Of a stretch of DNA of 38,768 nucleotides, positions 31,645-38,768 are shown piece by piece. The notes beneath the pieces were generated by a model, which was not told the origin of the DNA, did no database searches, and saw nothing but the letters and a program-made list of their open reading frames with translations. Made by a program: the position numbers and the translations under genes. The DNA is from Anaerofilum faecale (GTDB lineage Bacteria; Bacillota; Clostridia; Oscillospirales; Ruminococcaceae), in contig DXFV01000013.1 of the NCBI GenBank assembly GCA_019114265.1, forward strand, positions 1-38,768, written 5' to 3'. Numbering within the stretch: position 1 is the first letter of the stretch; each line of letters starts with the position of its first letter.

Positions 31645-32907
31645 ATGGAATATCTGCGTATCCGCGGCGGACGCGCCCTGCAGGGCAGCGTGACGATACC
31701 CGGCGCAAAAAACAGTCTGCTGCCCATCATGGCGGCGTCGGTGCTGTGCGAAAAGCCGGTCACCCTCTACAACCTGCCCGACCTGTCCGACCTGCACACC
31801 TCGCTGGACATCCTGCGCGGCATCGGCTGGGGAGCCGAGTACATCGACGGCCGGGTGGACCTGTTCCCGGCCAGCCGCCTGCGGGCGCGGGTGCCCAAGC
31901 GGGCGGCGGGGGCGATGCGGTCGTCGGTGTTTTACCTGGCGCCGCTGCTGCACCGGGCAAAGCGGGTGGAGCTGCCCGCCACCGGAGGCTGCCGGCTGGG
32001 CGCGCGGCCCATCGACATCCATCTGGAGGGGCTGGTGAAGATGGGCGCGATCGCCCGCACCGAGAACGACCTGCTCATCCTGGAAGCGCCCGGCGGGCTG
32101 CACGGCACCCGGTTCGCGCTGCGGTATCCCAGCGTGGGCGCCACCGAGACGCTGATGATGGCGGCGGTGCTGGCAAAGGGCCGCACCTGCCTGTCCGGCG
32201 CGGCCTGCGAGCCGGAAATCGAGGATCTGGCCCGCTTTCTGAACAGCTGCGGCGCGCGGATCACCGGCGCGGGAAGCCCCCGCATCTGCATCACCGGCGT
32301 CGAGCGGCTGGAAGGGGCGCGCCACACCGTCATCCCGGACCGCATCGTGGCCGCCACCATCATAGCTGCGGTGGCGGCGGCGGGCGGCAGCGCGGTGCTG
32401 CGCGAGGTGTGCCCCGAGCATCTGGAGGGGGTGTGCACGGTGTTCCGGCGGATGGGCATGAAGATCGCCCGGCTGGACCCCACCACCCTCTCGGTGCGGA
32501 TGGACGGCCGCCCCCGCGCGCAGGCAAAGCTGGAGACCGGGCCGTATCCCGCCTTCCCCACCGACGCCGCCCCCCTTGCGGCGGCAGCGCTCCTGAAAGC
32601 GGACGGCCGCAGCCTGATCTGCGACCATGTGTTTGAGAACCGGTTCGCCTGTGCGGGCGGGTTTGCCCAGCTGGGCGCGCGCGCCAGCCGGCAGGGGCGA
32701 TGCGCGCGGATCTGGGGCGTGCCGCACTACCCGGGCGGGCAGGCGCTGGCGCAGGACCTGCGCGGCGGAGCGGCCCTGGTGTGCGCGGCGCTGGCGGCGG
32801 ACGGCGAGAGCCGCATCGGCGGATTGTGCTATCTGCGCAGGGGATATGCGGGCTTGGAAGAGATGCTTTCGGGGCTTGGCGCGGACATTTGTCTACGCGA
32901 GGAGTAA
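31645..32907 (+). CDS. murA: UDP-N-acetylglucosamine 1-carboxyvinyltransferase
   Basis: A 420-residue cytoplasmic enzyme for the first committed step of peptidoglycan synthesis, transferring enolpyruvate from PEP to UDP-GlcNAc. GAKNS (20-24) holds the active Lys22/Asn23, and the PEP-reactive cysteine is Cys116 in TGGCRLGARPIDIH, the fosfomycin target. VIPDRI and FPTD (with the catalytic Asp) and HVFENRF are also present. The usual FPTDMQAQ is FPTDAAPLAA here, so the enzyme is somewhat divergent and could be the second of two MurA paralogues common in Firmicutes. ATG at 31645 was chosen because GGGGG lies 6 bases upstream; the ATG at 31639 touches it. Confidence 0.88.
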   Translation: MEYLRIRGGRALQGSVTIPGAKNSLLPIMAASVLCEKPVTLYNLPDLSDLHTSLDILRGIGWGAEYIDGRVDLFPASRLRARVPKRAAGAMRSSVFYLAPLLHRAKRVELPATGGCRLGARPIDIHLEGLVKMGAIARTENDLLILEAPGGLHGTRFALRYPSVGATETLMMAAVLAKGRTCLSGAACEPEIEDLARFLNSCGARITGAGSPRICITGVERLEGARHTVIPDRIVAATIIAAVAAAGGSAVLREVCPEHLEGVCTVFRRMGMKIARLDPTTLSVRMDGRPRAQAKLETGPYPAFPTDAAPLAAAALLKADGRSLICDHVFENRFACAGGFAQLGARASRQGRCARIWGVPHYPGGQALAQDLRGGAALVCAALAADGESRIGGLCYLRRGYAGLEEMLSGLGADICLREE

Positions 32908-32972
32908 AATAATTCCAGCGAAATTTGTCGAAAGCTGAAAATTGTTTCCGGCGGCGTTTCAGCCCCTTGCAA

Positions 32973-33001
32973 TTGGCCGGAAAATCTGTTACCCTTATAT
33001 C
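32973..33001 (+). promoter_or_regulatory. Possible promoter of ftsZ
   Basis: TTGGCC (32973-32978) and TATATC (32996-33001) have a 17-base spacer. The AT-rich stretch around 32990-33010 offers overlapping alternatives. The 193-base gap also holds a small GGGC/GCCC hairpin near 33040-33053. Confidence 0.4.
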
Positions 33002-33100
33002 TATACCATATGTTATTGCGCCCATTTTTCTATTTTGATAGGGCCTTTTGCCCGCAAGATGGTTCAGGAATAAAAAACAGCAGTATAGGGGGAATTCCAA

Positions 33101-34321
33101 GTGGCTTTTACTCTGGACGAAGAGATGACCAATATTACCAATATCAAGGTGATCGGCGTGGGCGGCGGCGGCGGCAACGCCGTGAACCGCATGGTGGAGA
33201 GCGGTATGCGCGGCATCGAGTTCATCGCCATGAACACCGACCAGCAGGTCCTGTTCAACTCGAAGGCCACGCTGAAGGTACAGCTGGGCGCCAAGCTCAC
33301 CAAGGGCCGCGGCGCCGGCGCCGACCCCGAGATCGGCCAGCGCAGCGCCGAGGAGAGCCGCGACGAGGTGGCCAACGCGCTGCGCGGGGCACAGATGGTG
33401 TTCATCACCGCCGGCATGGGCGGCGGCACCGGCACCGGCGCGGCCCCCGTGGTGGCCGAGGTGGCCAAGGATATGGGCATCCTGACGGTGGGCATCGTCA
33501 CCAAGCCGTTCGCCTTTGAAGGGCGCCGCAAGATGGCGCTGGCCGAGCAGGGCATCAACGGCCTGCTGGAGCGGGTGGACAGCCTGATCGTCATCCCCAA
33601 CGAGCGCCTGAAGCTCATCAGCCAGGAAAAGATCACGCTGGCCAACGCCTTCGAGGCGGCCGACAACGTGCTGCGCCAGGGCGTGGAGAGCATCTCCGAG
33701 CTGATCAACGTGCCCGCCTTCATCAACCTCGACTTCTCCGACGTGCGCAGCATCATGAAGGACATGGGCTATGCCCACATGGGCGTCGGCTCCGCCAAGG
33801 GCGCCGGCAAGGCCGAGAACGCCGCCAAGGCCGCCATCTCCAGCCCGCTGCTGGAGACAACCATCGCCGGTGCGCGCGGCGTCATCATCAACATCACCTC
33901 CTCGCCCGACATCGGCCTGGAGGACGTGGAGCAGGCCGCCAGCCTGATCACCAACGCGGCGCACCCCGACGCGAACATCATCTGGGGCACCGCCTTTGAC
34001 GAAAAGCTCAGCGACGAAATGCGCATCACGGTGGTGGCCACCGGCTTCGAGCATCCGGCCAATCCCGCCCGCGCCGCCGCCAAGATGCCCGGCTTCGGCC
34101 AGATGCCGGTCACCTTCCACGAGGATCCCCTGCGTTCGCAGCAGCCGCAGCAGCCCGAGGCACAGCCCCAGCAGCCTGCCGAGCAGCCGCCCGAACCGCA
34201 GCAGCCCCAGCAGTCCCAGCCCCAGCCGCAGACCCAGACCGTGGGGCTGGACGACACCAAGAACGATCCGTTCGACGACAAGAGCCTGGCGGAGCTGATC
34301 CGGATGCTGAACAACCGCTGA
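33101..34321 (+). CDS. ftsZ: Cell division GTPase FtsZ
   Basis: A 406-residue tubulin homologue that forms the division ring. The N-terminal nucleotide site begins KVIGVGGGGGNAVNRM, and the tubulin signature GGGTGTG lies at 107-113. NLDFSDVRSIM contains the synergy-loop residues. The globular part ends near residue 330, followed by a linker of about 45 residues made almost only of Gln, Pro and Glu, then a conserved-type tail (DPFDDKSLAELIRMLNNR) that would bind membrane partners. The start is GTG at 33101 with AGGGGGA upstream. FtsZ here is outside the usual mur/fts cluster, with murA upstream and a coiled-coil gene downstream. Confidence 0.97.
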   Translation: MAFTLDEEMTNITNIKVIGVGGGGGNAVNRMVESGMRGIEFIAMNTDQQVLFNSKATLKVQLGAKLTKGRGAGADPEIGQRSAEESRDEVANALRGAQMVFITAGMGGGTGTGAAPVVAEVAKDMGILTVGIVTKPFAFEGRRKMALAEQGINGLLERVDSLIVIPNERLKLISQEKITLANAFEAADNVLRQGVESISELINVPAFINLDFSDVRSIMKDMGYAHMGVGSAKGAGKAENAAKAAISSPLLETTIAGARGVIINITSSPDIGLEDVEQAASLITNAAHPDANIIWGTAFDEKLSDEMRITVVATGFEHPANPARAAAKMPGFGQMPVTFHEDPLRSQQPQQPEAQPQQPAEQPPEPQQPQQSQPQPQTQTVGLDDTKNDPFDDKSLAELIRMLNNR

Positions 34322-34350
34322 AATCTCGCGGGCCTTGGTCCCGCGCATGT

Positions 34351-34390
34351 CCCCTGGCTGTGCCGCAGACCGGCATGGCCGGGGTATTTT
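34351..34390 (+). terminator. Imperfect terminator hairpin between ftsZ and the coiled-coil gene
   Basis: CCCCTGGCTGTGCCG pairs imperfectly with CGGCATGGCCGGGG (34371-34384), then TATTTTG. An additional short stem CGCGGG/CCCGCG lies at 34327-34344. It may only attenuate, since the next gene follows within 32 bases. Confidence 0.5.
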
Positions 34391-34421
34391 GTAAACCATC
34401 CAAACAGAGAGGCGGGATCTT

Positions 34422-35288
34422 GTGGCGGATACATCGAAAGAAAAGGTAGGGTTCGGCACCTCGATGCTGGGCTTTAACAAACAGGAAGTGCTGGAGTACA
34501 TCGACCGGCTCAGCGCCCGCGCGCGGGAGGCCGAGCAGCAGCATGTCCAGCAGACCGAGCTGCTGCAGAGCACGGTGGAAAGCCTGCAGAGCGAGAACAG
34601 CCGCGCCCTGGACGAGCTGCGCAAGAGCGTGATGGTCCTGCGCGACGAGCGCCAGCGCGCGCAGAAGGCGCAGGAACAGATGCAGGCGCTGCAGGCCCAG
34701 GTGGAGGAAGAGCGCAAAGCCAGCGGCGATTTCAAAAACCGCCTGTTCGACCGCGAGCAGGAGGTGGTGGTGCTGCGCCGTGAAAACACCCAGCTCAACC
34801 AGGCGCTCGCCTTCAAGACCGCCGAGATGGACCAGCTGCGCCAGCAGTGCGACGCGCGCTGCCGGCAGGCCGAGCAGGAGCTGGAAGAGGCCCGCGCCCA
34901 GGCAGCCGACATCCTGGAAAAAGCGCGCGCCCAGGCCCAGGAGCTGCAGCAGCAGTCCACCCGCGCCCAGCTGCCGCGCGCTGCCGCCGGGCAGGAGAAG
35001 GAGCAGCCGCAGGCGCTGGAGACGATGGCCAAAATCGAGGAGCGCCTGAAAGAAGCGCAGGCCCAGCTGGATGCCGCCGCGGCCCAGCTGCGCCGTTCGG
35101 CCAAACTGGCCGCCGGTGTGCTCGGCGAGGCCCGCAGCGACCTGCACGGTCTGGAGCGCGAGCTGGCCCGGTCGGCGGCGCCCCGCGCGGCGCGCCCCTC
35201 GTCCGGCTGTGCCCTGGCCGACCGCCTGCTGGAAAAGGTCAACCGGATGCTGGAGCAAAAGCCGGCATCCGCCTGCACCAAAGGATAA
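34422..35288 (+). CDS. DivIVA-like coiled-coil protein
   Basis: A 288-residue cytoplasmic protein. The N-terminus GFGTSMLGFNKQEVLEYIDRL (9-29) resembles the membrane-targeting and coiled-coil start of DivIVA/GpsB proteins (F-x-x-x-x-x-GY-x-x-x-EV-x-x-F). Residues of about 30-185 and 195-245 are long charged heptad-like stretches rich in Gln, Glu, Arg and Ala, expected to form coiled coils. The C-terminus is basic and less ordered. The start is GTG at 34422 with GAGAGG 9 bases upstream. Position just after ftsZ suggests a division or polarity role. The DivIVA assignment rests on a short motif, so it is tentative; a generic coiled-coil protein is the alternative. Confidence 0.65.
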   Translation: MADTSKEKVGFGTSMLGFNKQEVLEYIDRLSARAREAEQQHVQQTELLQSTVESLQSENSRALDELRKSVMVLRDERQRAQKAQEQMQALQAQVEEERKASGDFKNRLFDREQEVVVLRRENTQLNQALAFKTAEMDQLRQQCDARCRQAEQELEEARAQAADILEKARAQAQELQQQSTRAQLPRAAAGQEKEQPQALETMAKIEERLKEAQAQLDAAAAQLRRSAKLAAGVLGEARSDLHGLERELARSAAPRAARPSSGCALADRLLEKVNRMLEQKPASACTKG

Positions 35289-35292
35289 AACA

Positions 35293-35335
35293 ACGGCGTT
35301 TTCTGCCTGTGCGCAGAAAACGCCGTTTTACTTTT
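35293..35335. terminator. Bidirectional intrinsic terminator
   Basis: ACGGCGTTTTCTGC (35293-35306) pairs perfectly with 35313-35326. TTTTACTTTTT follows on plus; TTGTTTTA follows on minus. It separates the convergent coiled-coil and HD genes. Confidence 0.9.
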
Positions 35336-35346
35336 TCGTTCGGTTG

Positions 35347-35931
35347 TCAGCGGCGCGGTACGCTGCTGGTCCCCTTCTCATACAGATAGGTGGCCTCCAG
35401 ATCCGCGATGTGCAGCTTCACCGCCAGCGGATAGGCGTCGTAGGCCGCGCTGATGGCAAAGCTGCCGCCGCGCGCCGCGTCGTCGAAGCCGCCCATGTGC
35501 CAGCGGATGGCCACCGCCTCGGCGGTGCGCAGCTTCATGAACCGCTCGATCAGGAACACGCTCTTCTCGCCGTGCCCGTAGGGGAAGGCGTCCTCCACCT
35601 GATAGAAGGGCACCTTTTCCCACTGTCCGGTGGCGTCGTTCTTCACGTTGCGGGTGGACACCTTGTAGAAATTCGCCTTGCACAGGTCGTGCAGCAGCGC
35701 GCAGATGGTGTAGCTCTCCAGATTTTCCCCTTCGGTGTAGAAGTGGTCCACCAGCACGTGGTACACGTTCAGGCTGTGCTGCACCAGCCCGCCTTCACAG
35801 GCGCAGTGGAACCGGCTGGAGGCCGGCGCACGGAAAAAATCGGTGGTGTCCAGCCAGTCCAGCAGCTTGTCGGCGCCGGGCCGGTTCACCTGCTGGCGGA
35901 ACAGCGCCAGAAATTCCTCCCGATGCTCCAT
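35347..35931 (-). CDS. HD-domain phosphohydrolase
   Basis: A 194-residue cytoplasmic protein with an HD metal site: EGGLVQHSLNVY (His52), ALLHDLCKA (His81-Asp82), then a conserved IRWHMGGFD stretch around residues 141-149 that supplies further ligands and ADLEATY near the end (Asp). HD proteins hydrolyse phosphate esters of nucleotides; the substrate is not predictable here. Its ATG follows the stop codon of the YdbC-like gene after one base, so the two are translationally coupled and may act together. Confidence 0.8.
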   Translation of the reverse strand: MEHREEFLALFRQQVNRPGADKLLDWLDTTDFFRAPASSRFHCACEGGLVQHSLNVYHVLVDHFYTEGENLESYTICALLHDLCKANFYKVSTRNVKNDATGQWEKVPFYQVEDAFPYGHGEKSVFLIERFMKLRTAEAVAIRWHMGGFDDAARGGSFAISAAYDAYPLAVKLHIADLEATYLYEKGTSSVPRR

Positions 35932-35932
35932 C

Positions 35933-36154
35933 TCACAGCTCCATCTCTTCCAGCACGCCCTTCAGCACGGCCAGCTCGTCGGCGGTGAGGCTGATGCCCT
36001 TGCCCATCTTGCTGCCGTCGGGGGACCAGTCGCGGATGTCGTACTTGGGCTCGCGCTCGTTCCAGCTGACCATGTTCAGCTGGCGCTCCCAGCCGTTCGG
36101 GGCCTGGGACAGCACGGCGATGCGTTCGGTGATCTCATATTTGAATTCTGCCAT
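35933..36154 (-). CDS. YdbC/PC4-like single-stranded nucleic-acid-binding protein
   Basis: A 73-residue protein. FKYEITERIAVLS, GWERQLNMVSWNEREPKYDIRDW and GKGISLTADELAVLKGVLEE match the strand-turn-strand and final helix of the bacterial YdbC family, related to transcriptional coactivator PC4, which binds single-stranded DNA or RNA as a dimer. ATG at 36154 was chosen; an in-frame TTG at 36163 lies too close to the AAAGGA site. It is the first gene of a two-gene operon with the HD protein and has a good promoter. Confidence 0.82.
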   Translation of the reverse strand: MAEFKYEITERIAVLSQAPNGWERQLNMVSWNEREPKYDIRDWSPDGSKMGKGISLTADELAVLKGVLEEMEL

Positions 36155-36192
36155 AGGTTGCAATCGTCCTTTCGTTTACAGGTTCTTCCAAC

Positions 36193-36221
36193 ATTCTACT
36201 GTATAACAGGTTCGATTGCAA
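36193..36221 (-). promoter_or_regulatory. Promoter of the YdbC-like/HD operon
   Basis: Minus-strand TTGCAA (36216-36221) and TAGAAT (36193-36198) with a 17-base spacer, about 39 bases before the ATG. Confidence 0.65.
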
Positions 36222-36245
36222 GGGCTTTTTGTCCGGCCCTGGGCG

Positions 36246-36443
36246 TCAGTGGGGAAAATCCGCCTTGCTGCGCGCTTTGCTGGCCACCGTTTCGTCGCTC
36301 TCGCGCCAGCCCTCCAGGCAGGCGTCGCCCTCCTGCTGGCTGTAGCCCAGCGCGGGCTTCATCTCCTCGCCGGCCACCGCCTCAAAATTCGCCTGTGCCT
36401 GTGCCAGCGCGTTCAGCGTGTGGGGAGACGTGTTCTTTTTCAT
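36246..36443 (-). CDS. Small hypothetical protein, 65 residues
   Basis: A 65-residue hydrophilic protein beginning MKKNTSPHTLNALAQAQ. AAGGAGGG 7 bases before the ATG at 36443 strongly supports translation. It has no membrane segment or cysteine pair (a single Cys) and looks mostly helical, with many Ala, Glu, Gln and Ser. I do not recognise it. It is divergent from the histidine phosphatase gene, whose promoter overlaps its ribosome site. Confidence 0.6.
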   Translation of the reverse strand: MKKNTSPHTLNALAQAQANFEAVAGEEMKPALGYSQQEGDACLEGWRESDETVASKARSKADFPH

Positions 36444-36456
36444 ACCGATTCCCTCC

Positions 36457-36485
36457 TTGCAGCAGGCTTTCCGCCTGTTTATGAT
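36457..36485 (+). promoter_or_regulatory. Promoter of the histidine phosphatase, with inverted repeat in the spacer
   Basis: TTGCAG (36457-36462) and TATGAT (36480-36485), spacer 17. CAGGC/GCCTG (36463-36467/36473-36477) is an inverted repeat lying exactly between the two boxes, a position where a repressor could act. Confidence 0.55.
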
Positions 36486-36544
36486 ACAGTATATCCATCC
36501 GCAGTGCATCTCATGCATCCACATTCGGAGGAGGCGTTTTTATC

Positions 36545-37096
36545 ATGGAAATGATTCTGATCCGTCACGGAGAACCCGACTACTCTCCCTGCGAAAAGCG
36601 AGGCTTTATCGGCCAGGGACACGACCTCGCGCCCCTCACGCCGCAGGGGGTGGCCCAGGCCCGCGCGGTTGCCGAGAGCCCTCTGCTGGAGGGGGCGGAG
36701 CTGCTGGTGTCCTCGCCGTACACCCGCGCCATGCAGACGGCCTCGGAGATCAGCCGTGTGACCGGCCTTGCCATCCAGGTGGAGCTGGACCTGCGCGAGC
36801 TTGCCACCGACCTGAAATTCCGCTGCCGCACGCGGGAGGAGGTGCGCCGCCTGCACCAGGAATTCATGGACTGCCACGGCGAGTATCCCCCCGGCGAGAC
36901 CCGCCGCTGGGAGACGGTGAGCCAGCTGTCGGCGCGCGTGCTGCCGGTGCTGCAAAAGTATTTGGCATACAGCAAGATCATCGTGGTCACCCACGGCGGC
37001 GTGATCCGGCGGTTTGTGCCCCAGGGAAAGATCCTCTACTGCCACCCCTATCCAATCCAGGTCACCGAACCTGTCACCTGCCACGGATGGGTGTGA
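36545..37096 (+). CDS. Histidine phosphatase family protein (phosphoglycerate-mutase-like)
   Basis: A 183-residue cytoplasmic enzyme with the RHGE motif (7-10, phospho-accepting His8), LTPQGVAQA, SPYTRAMQTA and a second catalytic His in VTHGGV near residue 150. These act on phospho-sugars, phospho-nucleosides or other small phosphates; the substrate cannot be told. GGAGGAGG precedes the ATG. It has its own promoter and is followed by a repeat copy and a terminator. Confidence 0.85.
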   Translation: MEMILIRHGEPDYSPCEKRGFIGQGHDLAPLTPQGVAQARAVAESPLLEGAELLVSSPYTRAMQTASEISRVTGLAIQVELDLRELATDLKFRCRTREEVRRLHQEFMDCHGEYPPGETRRWETVSQLSARVLPVLQKYLAYSKIIVVTHGGVIRRFVPQGKILYCHPYPIQVTEPVTCHGWV

Positions 37097-37109
37097 AAGG
37101 CAGACGCCC

Positions 37110-37222
37110 AAGGCTTCCCCCGAACCTTCCGAAAAAGCCCTTTTGGGCAGCTCTGTGCGTGCGGGACAGCTTCGACCTCATCCGCCCTCCTGCGGAGGGC
37201 ACCTTCCCCTGCGAGGGGAAGG
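37110..37222 (-). repeat. Interspersed palindromic repeat, copy E (inverted variant)
   Basis: Read on the minus strand it contains stem 1 (CCTTCCCC/GGGGAAGG, 37202-37209/37215-37222), stem 2 as GCCCTCC/GGAGGGC (37184-37190/37194-37200) and the GGATGAGGTCGA core (around 37172-37183). The second half differs: GACAGCTTC abuts the core directly. Stem 2 again has its own sequence with perfect pairing. Confidence 0.7.
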
Positions 37223-37287
37223 CATTCGGTACCATTGGCTTCCCCCAAACCCCGCCTAAGAAGATTTTTCCGGCAAGCGAACAAGCA

Positions 37288-37328
37288 AAAAGGACGGGCC
37301 TTCCCGCACAGGGAAAGCCCGTCCTTTT
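37288..37328. terminator. Bidirectional intrinsic terminator
   Basis: An 18-bp stem with one mismatch (37288-37305 with 37311-37328), AAAA on one flank and TTTT on the other. It ends both the phosphatase gene (plus) and the unknown 180-residue gene (minus). Confidence 0.88.
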
Positions 37329-37349
37329 CTGCACCCTTATCAACAGTTT

Positions 37350-37892
37350 TCAGCCCGCCAGATCCAGCAGGCGCCGCATCTGTGCGGTGCGCTGGGTGCG
37401 GGTGGCGTCGGCACGGCTGTCCAGCGGACCGCGCAGCCGGCAGCCTTCCATCCAGCCGGCATAGAAGGCATAATGTACATGCATCGACAGATGATCCTCG
37501 AACGCCTCCATGTAATCCTCCAGCGCCTCGCCCTGCAGCTGGGCCTCGGCCTGGCGCATCATATGTCGTGCGGCGCAAAACTCCGCCGTGCGGCAGGCAG
37601 ACAGCCCGCTGAACGCGGTGCACACCGCCTGTGACGTCAGTCCCTGTGCCATGCCGTCAGCCCATGCCTGGCGGATCGCTGCCTGATAGGCGGCGGCACT
37701 TCCGCGGCGCAGCTGATCCAGCGCGTCGTCGGTTCCGGCGATGCCTGCCATCCGCGCGCCTGCCTGCTGCAGTGCAGTCCAGGTGCGGCTCCACAGGCCG
37801 TTATACGGCTTTTGCGCCATGCTGCGCAGCAGGGATGGGAGTTCGTGCGTGCAGAACGCATTCCAATCGTACGGCTGACAAGTCTTTTCCAT
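37350..37892 (-). CDS. Hypothetical protein, 180 residues
   Basis: A 180-residue protein, probably all-helical and soluble, with no signal peptide or membrane helix. It is rich in Ala, Gln and Met and has five cysteines, among them Cys5, Cys14 and a pair around SACRTAEFC. Two aromatic and acidic stretches (YMEAFEDHLSMHVHYAFYAGWMEG) could form a helical hairpin with His residues. AGAGGA 6-7 bases before the ATG supports the start. It is a single-gene unit with a terminator, and an inverted repeat lies in its upstream region. I do not recognise a family. Confidence 0.65.
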   Translation of the reverse strand: MEKTCQPYDWNAFCTHELPSLLRSMAQKPYNGLWSRTWTALQQAGARMAGIAGTDDALDQLRRGSAAAYQAAIRQAWADGMAQGLTSQAVCTAFSGLSACRTAEFCAARHMMRQAEAQLQGEALEDYMEAFEDHLSMHVHYAFYAGWMEGCRLRGPLDSRADATRTQRTAQMRRLLDLAG

Positions 37893-37912
37893 GTTTGATC
37901 CTCTTTTCTGTA

Positions 37913-37964
37913 CATCGGTGTGGTGAAACGTCTCTTACAGCCTCTACTCTACCACACTCCGATG
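37913..37964. promoter_or_regulatory. Inverted repeat upstream of the unknown 180-residue gene
   Basis: CATCGGTGTGGT (37913-37924) is complementary to ACCACACTCCGATG (37951-37964) apart from extra bases on the right arm, with a 26-base interval. It could be an operator or a 5' leader stem-loop. No convincing -35/-10 pair could be placed. Confidence 0.4.
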
Positions 37965-38115
37965 GGACCTTTTTGTCGAAGTGTGCCGGGGCACAGAAAA
38001 AGACGGGACTTTTTCTATCTTTGTGCACTTTGCGCCAGAACAAAGGGCCAAACGGTCACTTCTTACGGGAACCGATCTCAATCCGGCCCAATCTGCCGGG
38101 CGGGGTCGGAGCAAG

Positions 38116-38148
38116 AAAAAATCCCCCGATCCTGTACGGGACCGGGGG
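38116..38148 (-). terminator. Intrinsic terminator of the ROK-like gene
   Basis: Minus-strand CCCCCGGTCC pairs with GGATCGGGGG (38123-38132 on plus; one wobble) followed by TTTTTT (38116-38121), 27 bases past the stop codon. Confidence 0.85.
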
Positions 38149-38174
38149 AAACGGGGCGATCTCTCGCCGCTCGC

Positions 38175-38768
38175 TTATTTCACTTCGGGCAGGCTGGCAG
38201 CCGCGGCGCTCTGGCCCACGCGGCGGGTCTTTTCGTCCGGAGCTTCGGGACGGAAGGCGATCTCGGGATACTCCTCGTCCATCACTTTGCTGGCAACTTC
38301 CATGATGATGTCGCCGCCCTTGCCGCTCATCACACGGCCCATCATCTGGACGTGCTTGATGTCGTAGAACTTGGCGTACAGGGCCAGGGTGTGGCCCAGG
38401 TAGACGCCGATGCTCTCATACACCTTGATGGCGCGCTCGTCGTTCTCGGCCATCAGGGCCTGCACTTCCTTCAGCTTCTCGGCGGGGGAAGCGCCCGTCA
38501 GCTCGATGCCGGCGCGGGGAGCCAGCTTGATCACGCTGTCCTGGCTGAAATACTTCACGCCGCAGCCGATGTCACCGCTCCACTCGTCCTCCATGGCGTC
38601 GGGCTGGCAGTCTACGGGGGCGAAAGCCAGCTCGTTGAGCCAGCCGCAGATGTTGCCGTCGCCGTCCACATAGCCCACGGCCTCGCTGGTGCCCATGGCG
38701 ATGCCCATGATGCCGTTCTCGCCCAGACCCATCGCGCCGGCCAGAGCGGACACGTCGCCGTCGTTGGC
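38175..38768 (-). CDS. ROK-like/ASKHA-fold protein, C-terminal part
   Basis: The frame is open to the window edge, so the N-terminus is missing; 197 codons are visible. ANDGDVSALAG at the start of the visible part resembles the N-D-x-D catalytic block of ROK sugar kinases, and IAMGTSEAVGYVDGDGN resembles the following phosphate loop (usually GTGIG), though with GTSEA. GWLNELAFAPVD stands where ROK proteins have ELGH. The rest (DEWSGDIGCGVKYFSQ, SGKGGDII) is consistent with a sugar-kinase-like ATPase but lacks the ROK zinc cysteines. Kinase activity is therefore uncertain. A terminator follows its stop. Confidence 0.6.
   Translation of the reverse strand, partial: ANDGDVSALAGAMGLGENGIMGIAMGTSEAVGYVDGDGNICGWLNELAFAPVDCQPDAMEDEWSGDIGCGVKYFSQDSVIKLAPRAGIELTGASPAEKLKEVQALMAENDERAIKVYESIGVYLGHTLALYAKFYDIKHVQMMGRVMSGKGGDIIMEVASKVMDEEYPEIAFRPEAPDEKTRRVGQSAAAASLPEVK

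Noticed and set aside
32360..35293. 977-codon minus-strand frame opposite murA, ftsZ and the coiled-coil gene
   Set aside because: It crosses three well-supported genes and gives Ser/Arg/Cys-rich low-complexity sequence; antisense shadow.
37801..38043. 80-codon minus-strand frame upstream of the unknown 180-residue gene
   Set aside because: It starts at TTG without a ribosome site, overlaps the supported gene in another frame and has no recognisable features.

Overview
The window is a GC-rich (by eye above 60 %) piece of a bacterial chromosome with consistently strong AAGGAGG-type ribosome binding sites, densely packed operons and Gram-positive cell-wall genes (SpoVD/FtsI-like PASTA transpeptidase, FtsW, secreted D-Ala-D-Ala carboxypeptidase, a two-subunit ThrE exporter). 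This, together with interspersed CTTCCCC/GGGGAAG hairpin repeats, suggests a gut Oscillospiraceae/Ruminococcaceae-type Clostridia. The assignment is inference from style and gene content; no rRNA is present.

Layout. 1-3465: 3' end of a glutamate-synthase-like flavoprotein, dacF-like carboxypeptidase (minus), a metallophosphoesterase and a 37-codon ORF whose stop codon overlaps that of ftsW. 3462-7039 (minus): PASTA-type transpeptidase followed by ftsW. 7505-8620 (minus): a monocistronic N-acetyl sugar amidotransferase. 9035-14131 (minus operon): MBOAT O-acyltransferase, SGNH/AlgJ-like partner, a surface-carbohydrate GT-B-like protein and a flippase. A divergent promoter pair at 14.18-14.30 kb then starts a plus-strand operon of about 17 kb (14367-31522): LegB dehydratase, a DUF2142 membrane protein, a duplicated two-gene module (large GT-C-like membrane protein plus small TM/beta-domain/TM protein, twice), LegC, a CBS-nucleotidyltransferase (PtmE-like), LegI, LegG, two Gfo/Idh oxidoreductases, LegF, a GNAT protein and the split ThrE exporter. 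It ends at a terminator at 31.54 kb. 31645-35288: murA, ftsZ and a DivIVA-like coiled-coil gene. 35347-38768: HD hydrolase with a YdbC/PC4-like protein, a small unknown, a histidine phosphatase, an unknown 180-aa protein and the C-terminal part of a ROK-like protein.

How the genes work together. The centre (about 7.5-31.5 kb) reads as one surface-glycan island. Enzymes for a CMP-activated nonulosonic acid, most likely a legionaminic-acid-type sugar made through GDP-linked intermediates, are encoded with three multi-pass GT-C-like proteins, a flippase, a GT-B-like transferase, an O-acyltransferase pair and an amidotransferase that could convert N-acetyl to acetimidoyl. The most novel element is the twice-repeated GT-C + small membrane beta-domain protein cassette between legB and legC. 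The two small proteins carry the same LYY and LR(I/L)DP motifs at identical residue numbers (104-106 and 142-146), and the two large ones share a WDE motif at residues 110-114. Around this island lie ordinary division and wall genes (ftsW, transpeptidase, murA, ftsZ).

A family of intergenic repeats (four main copies and one half copy here) has variable stems whose bases change while pairing is kept, which points to a structured or mobile palindromic element.
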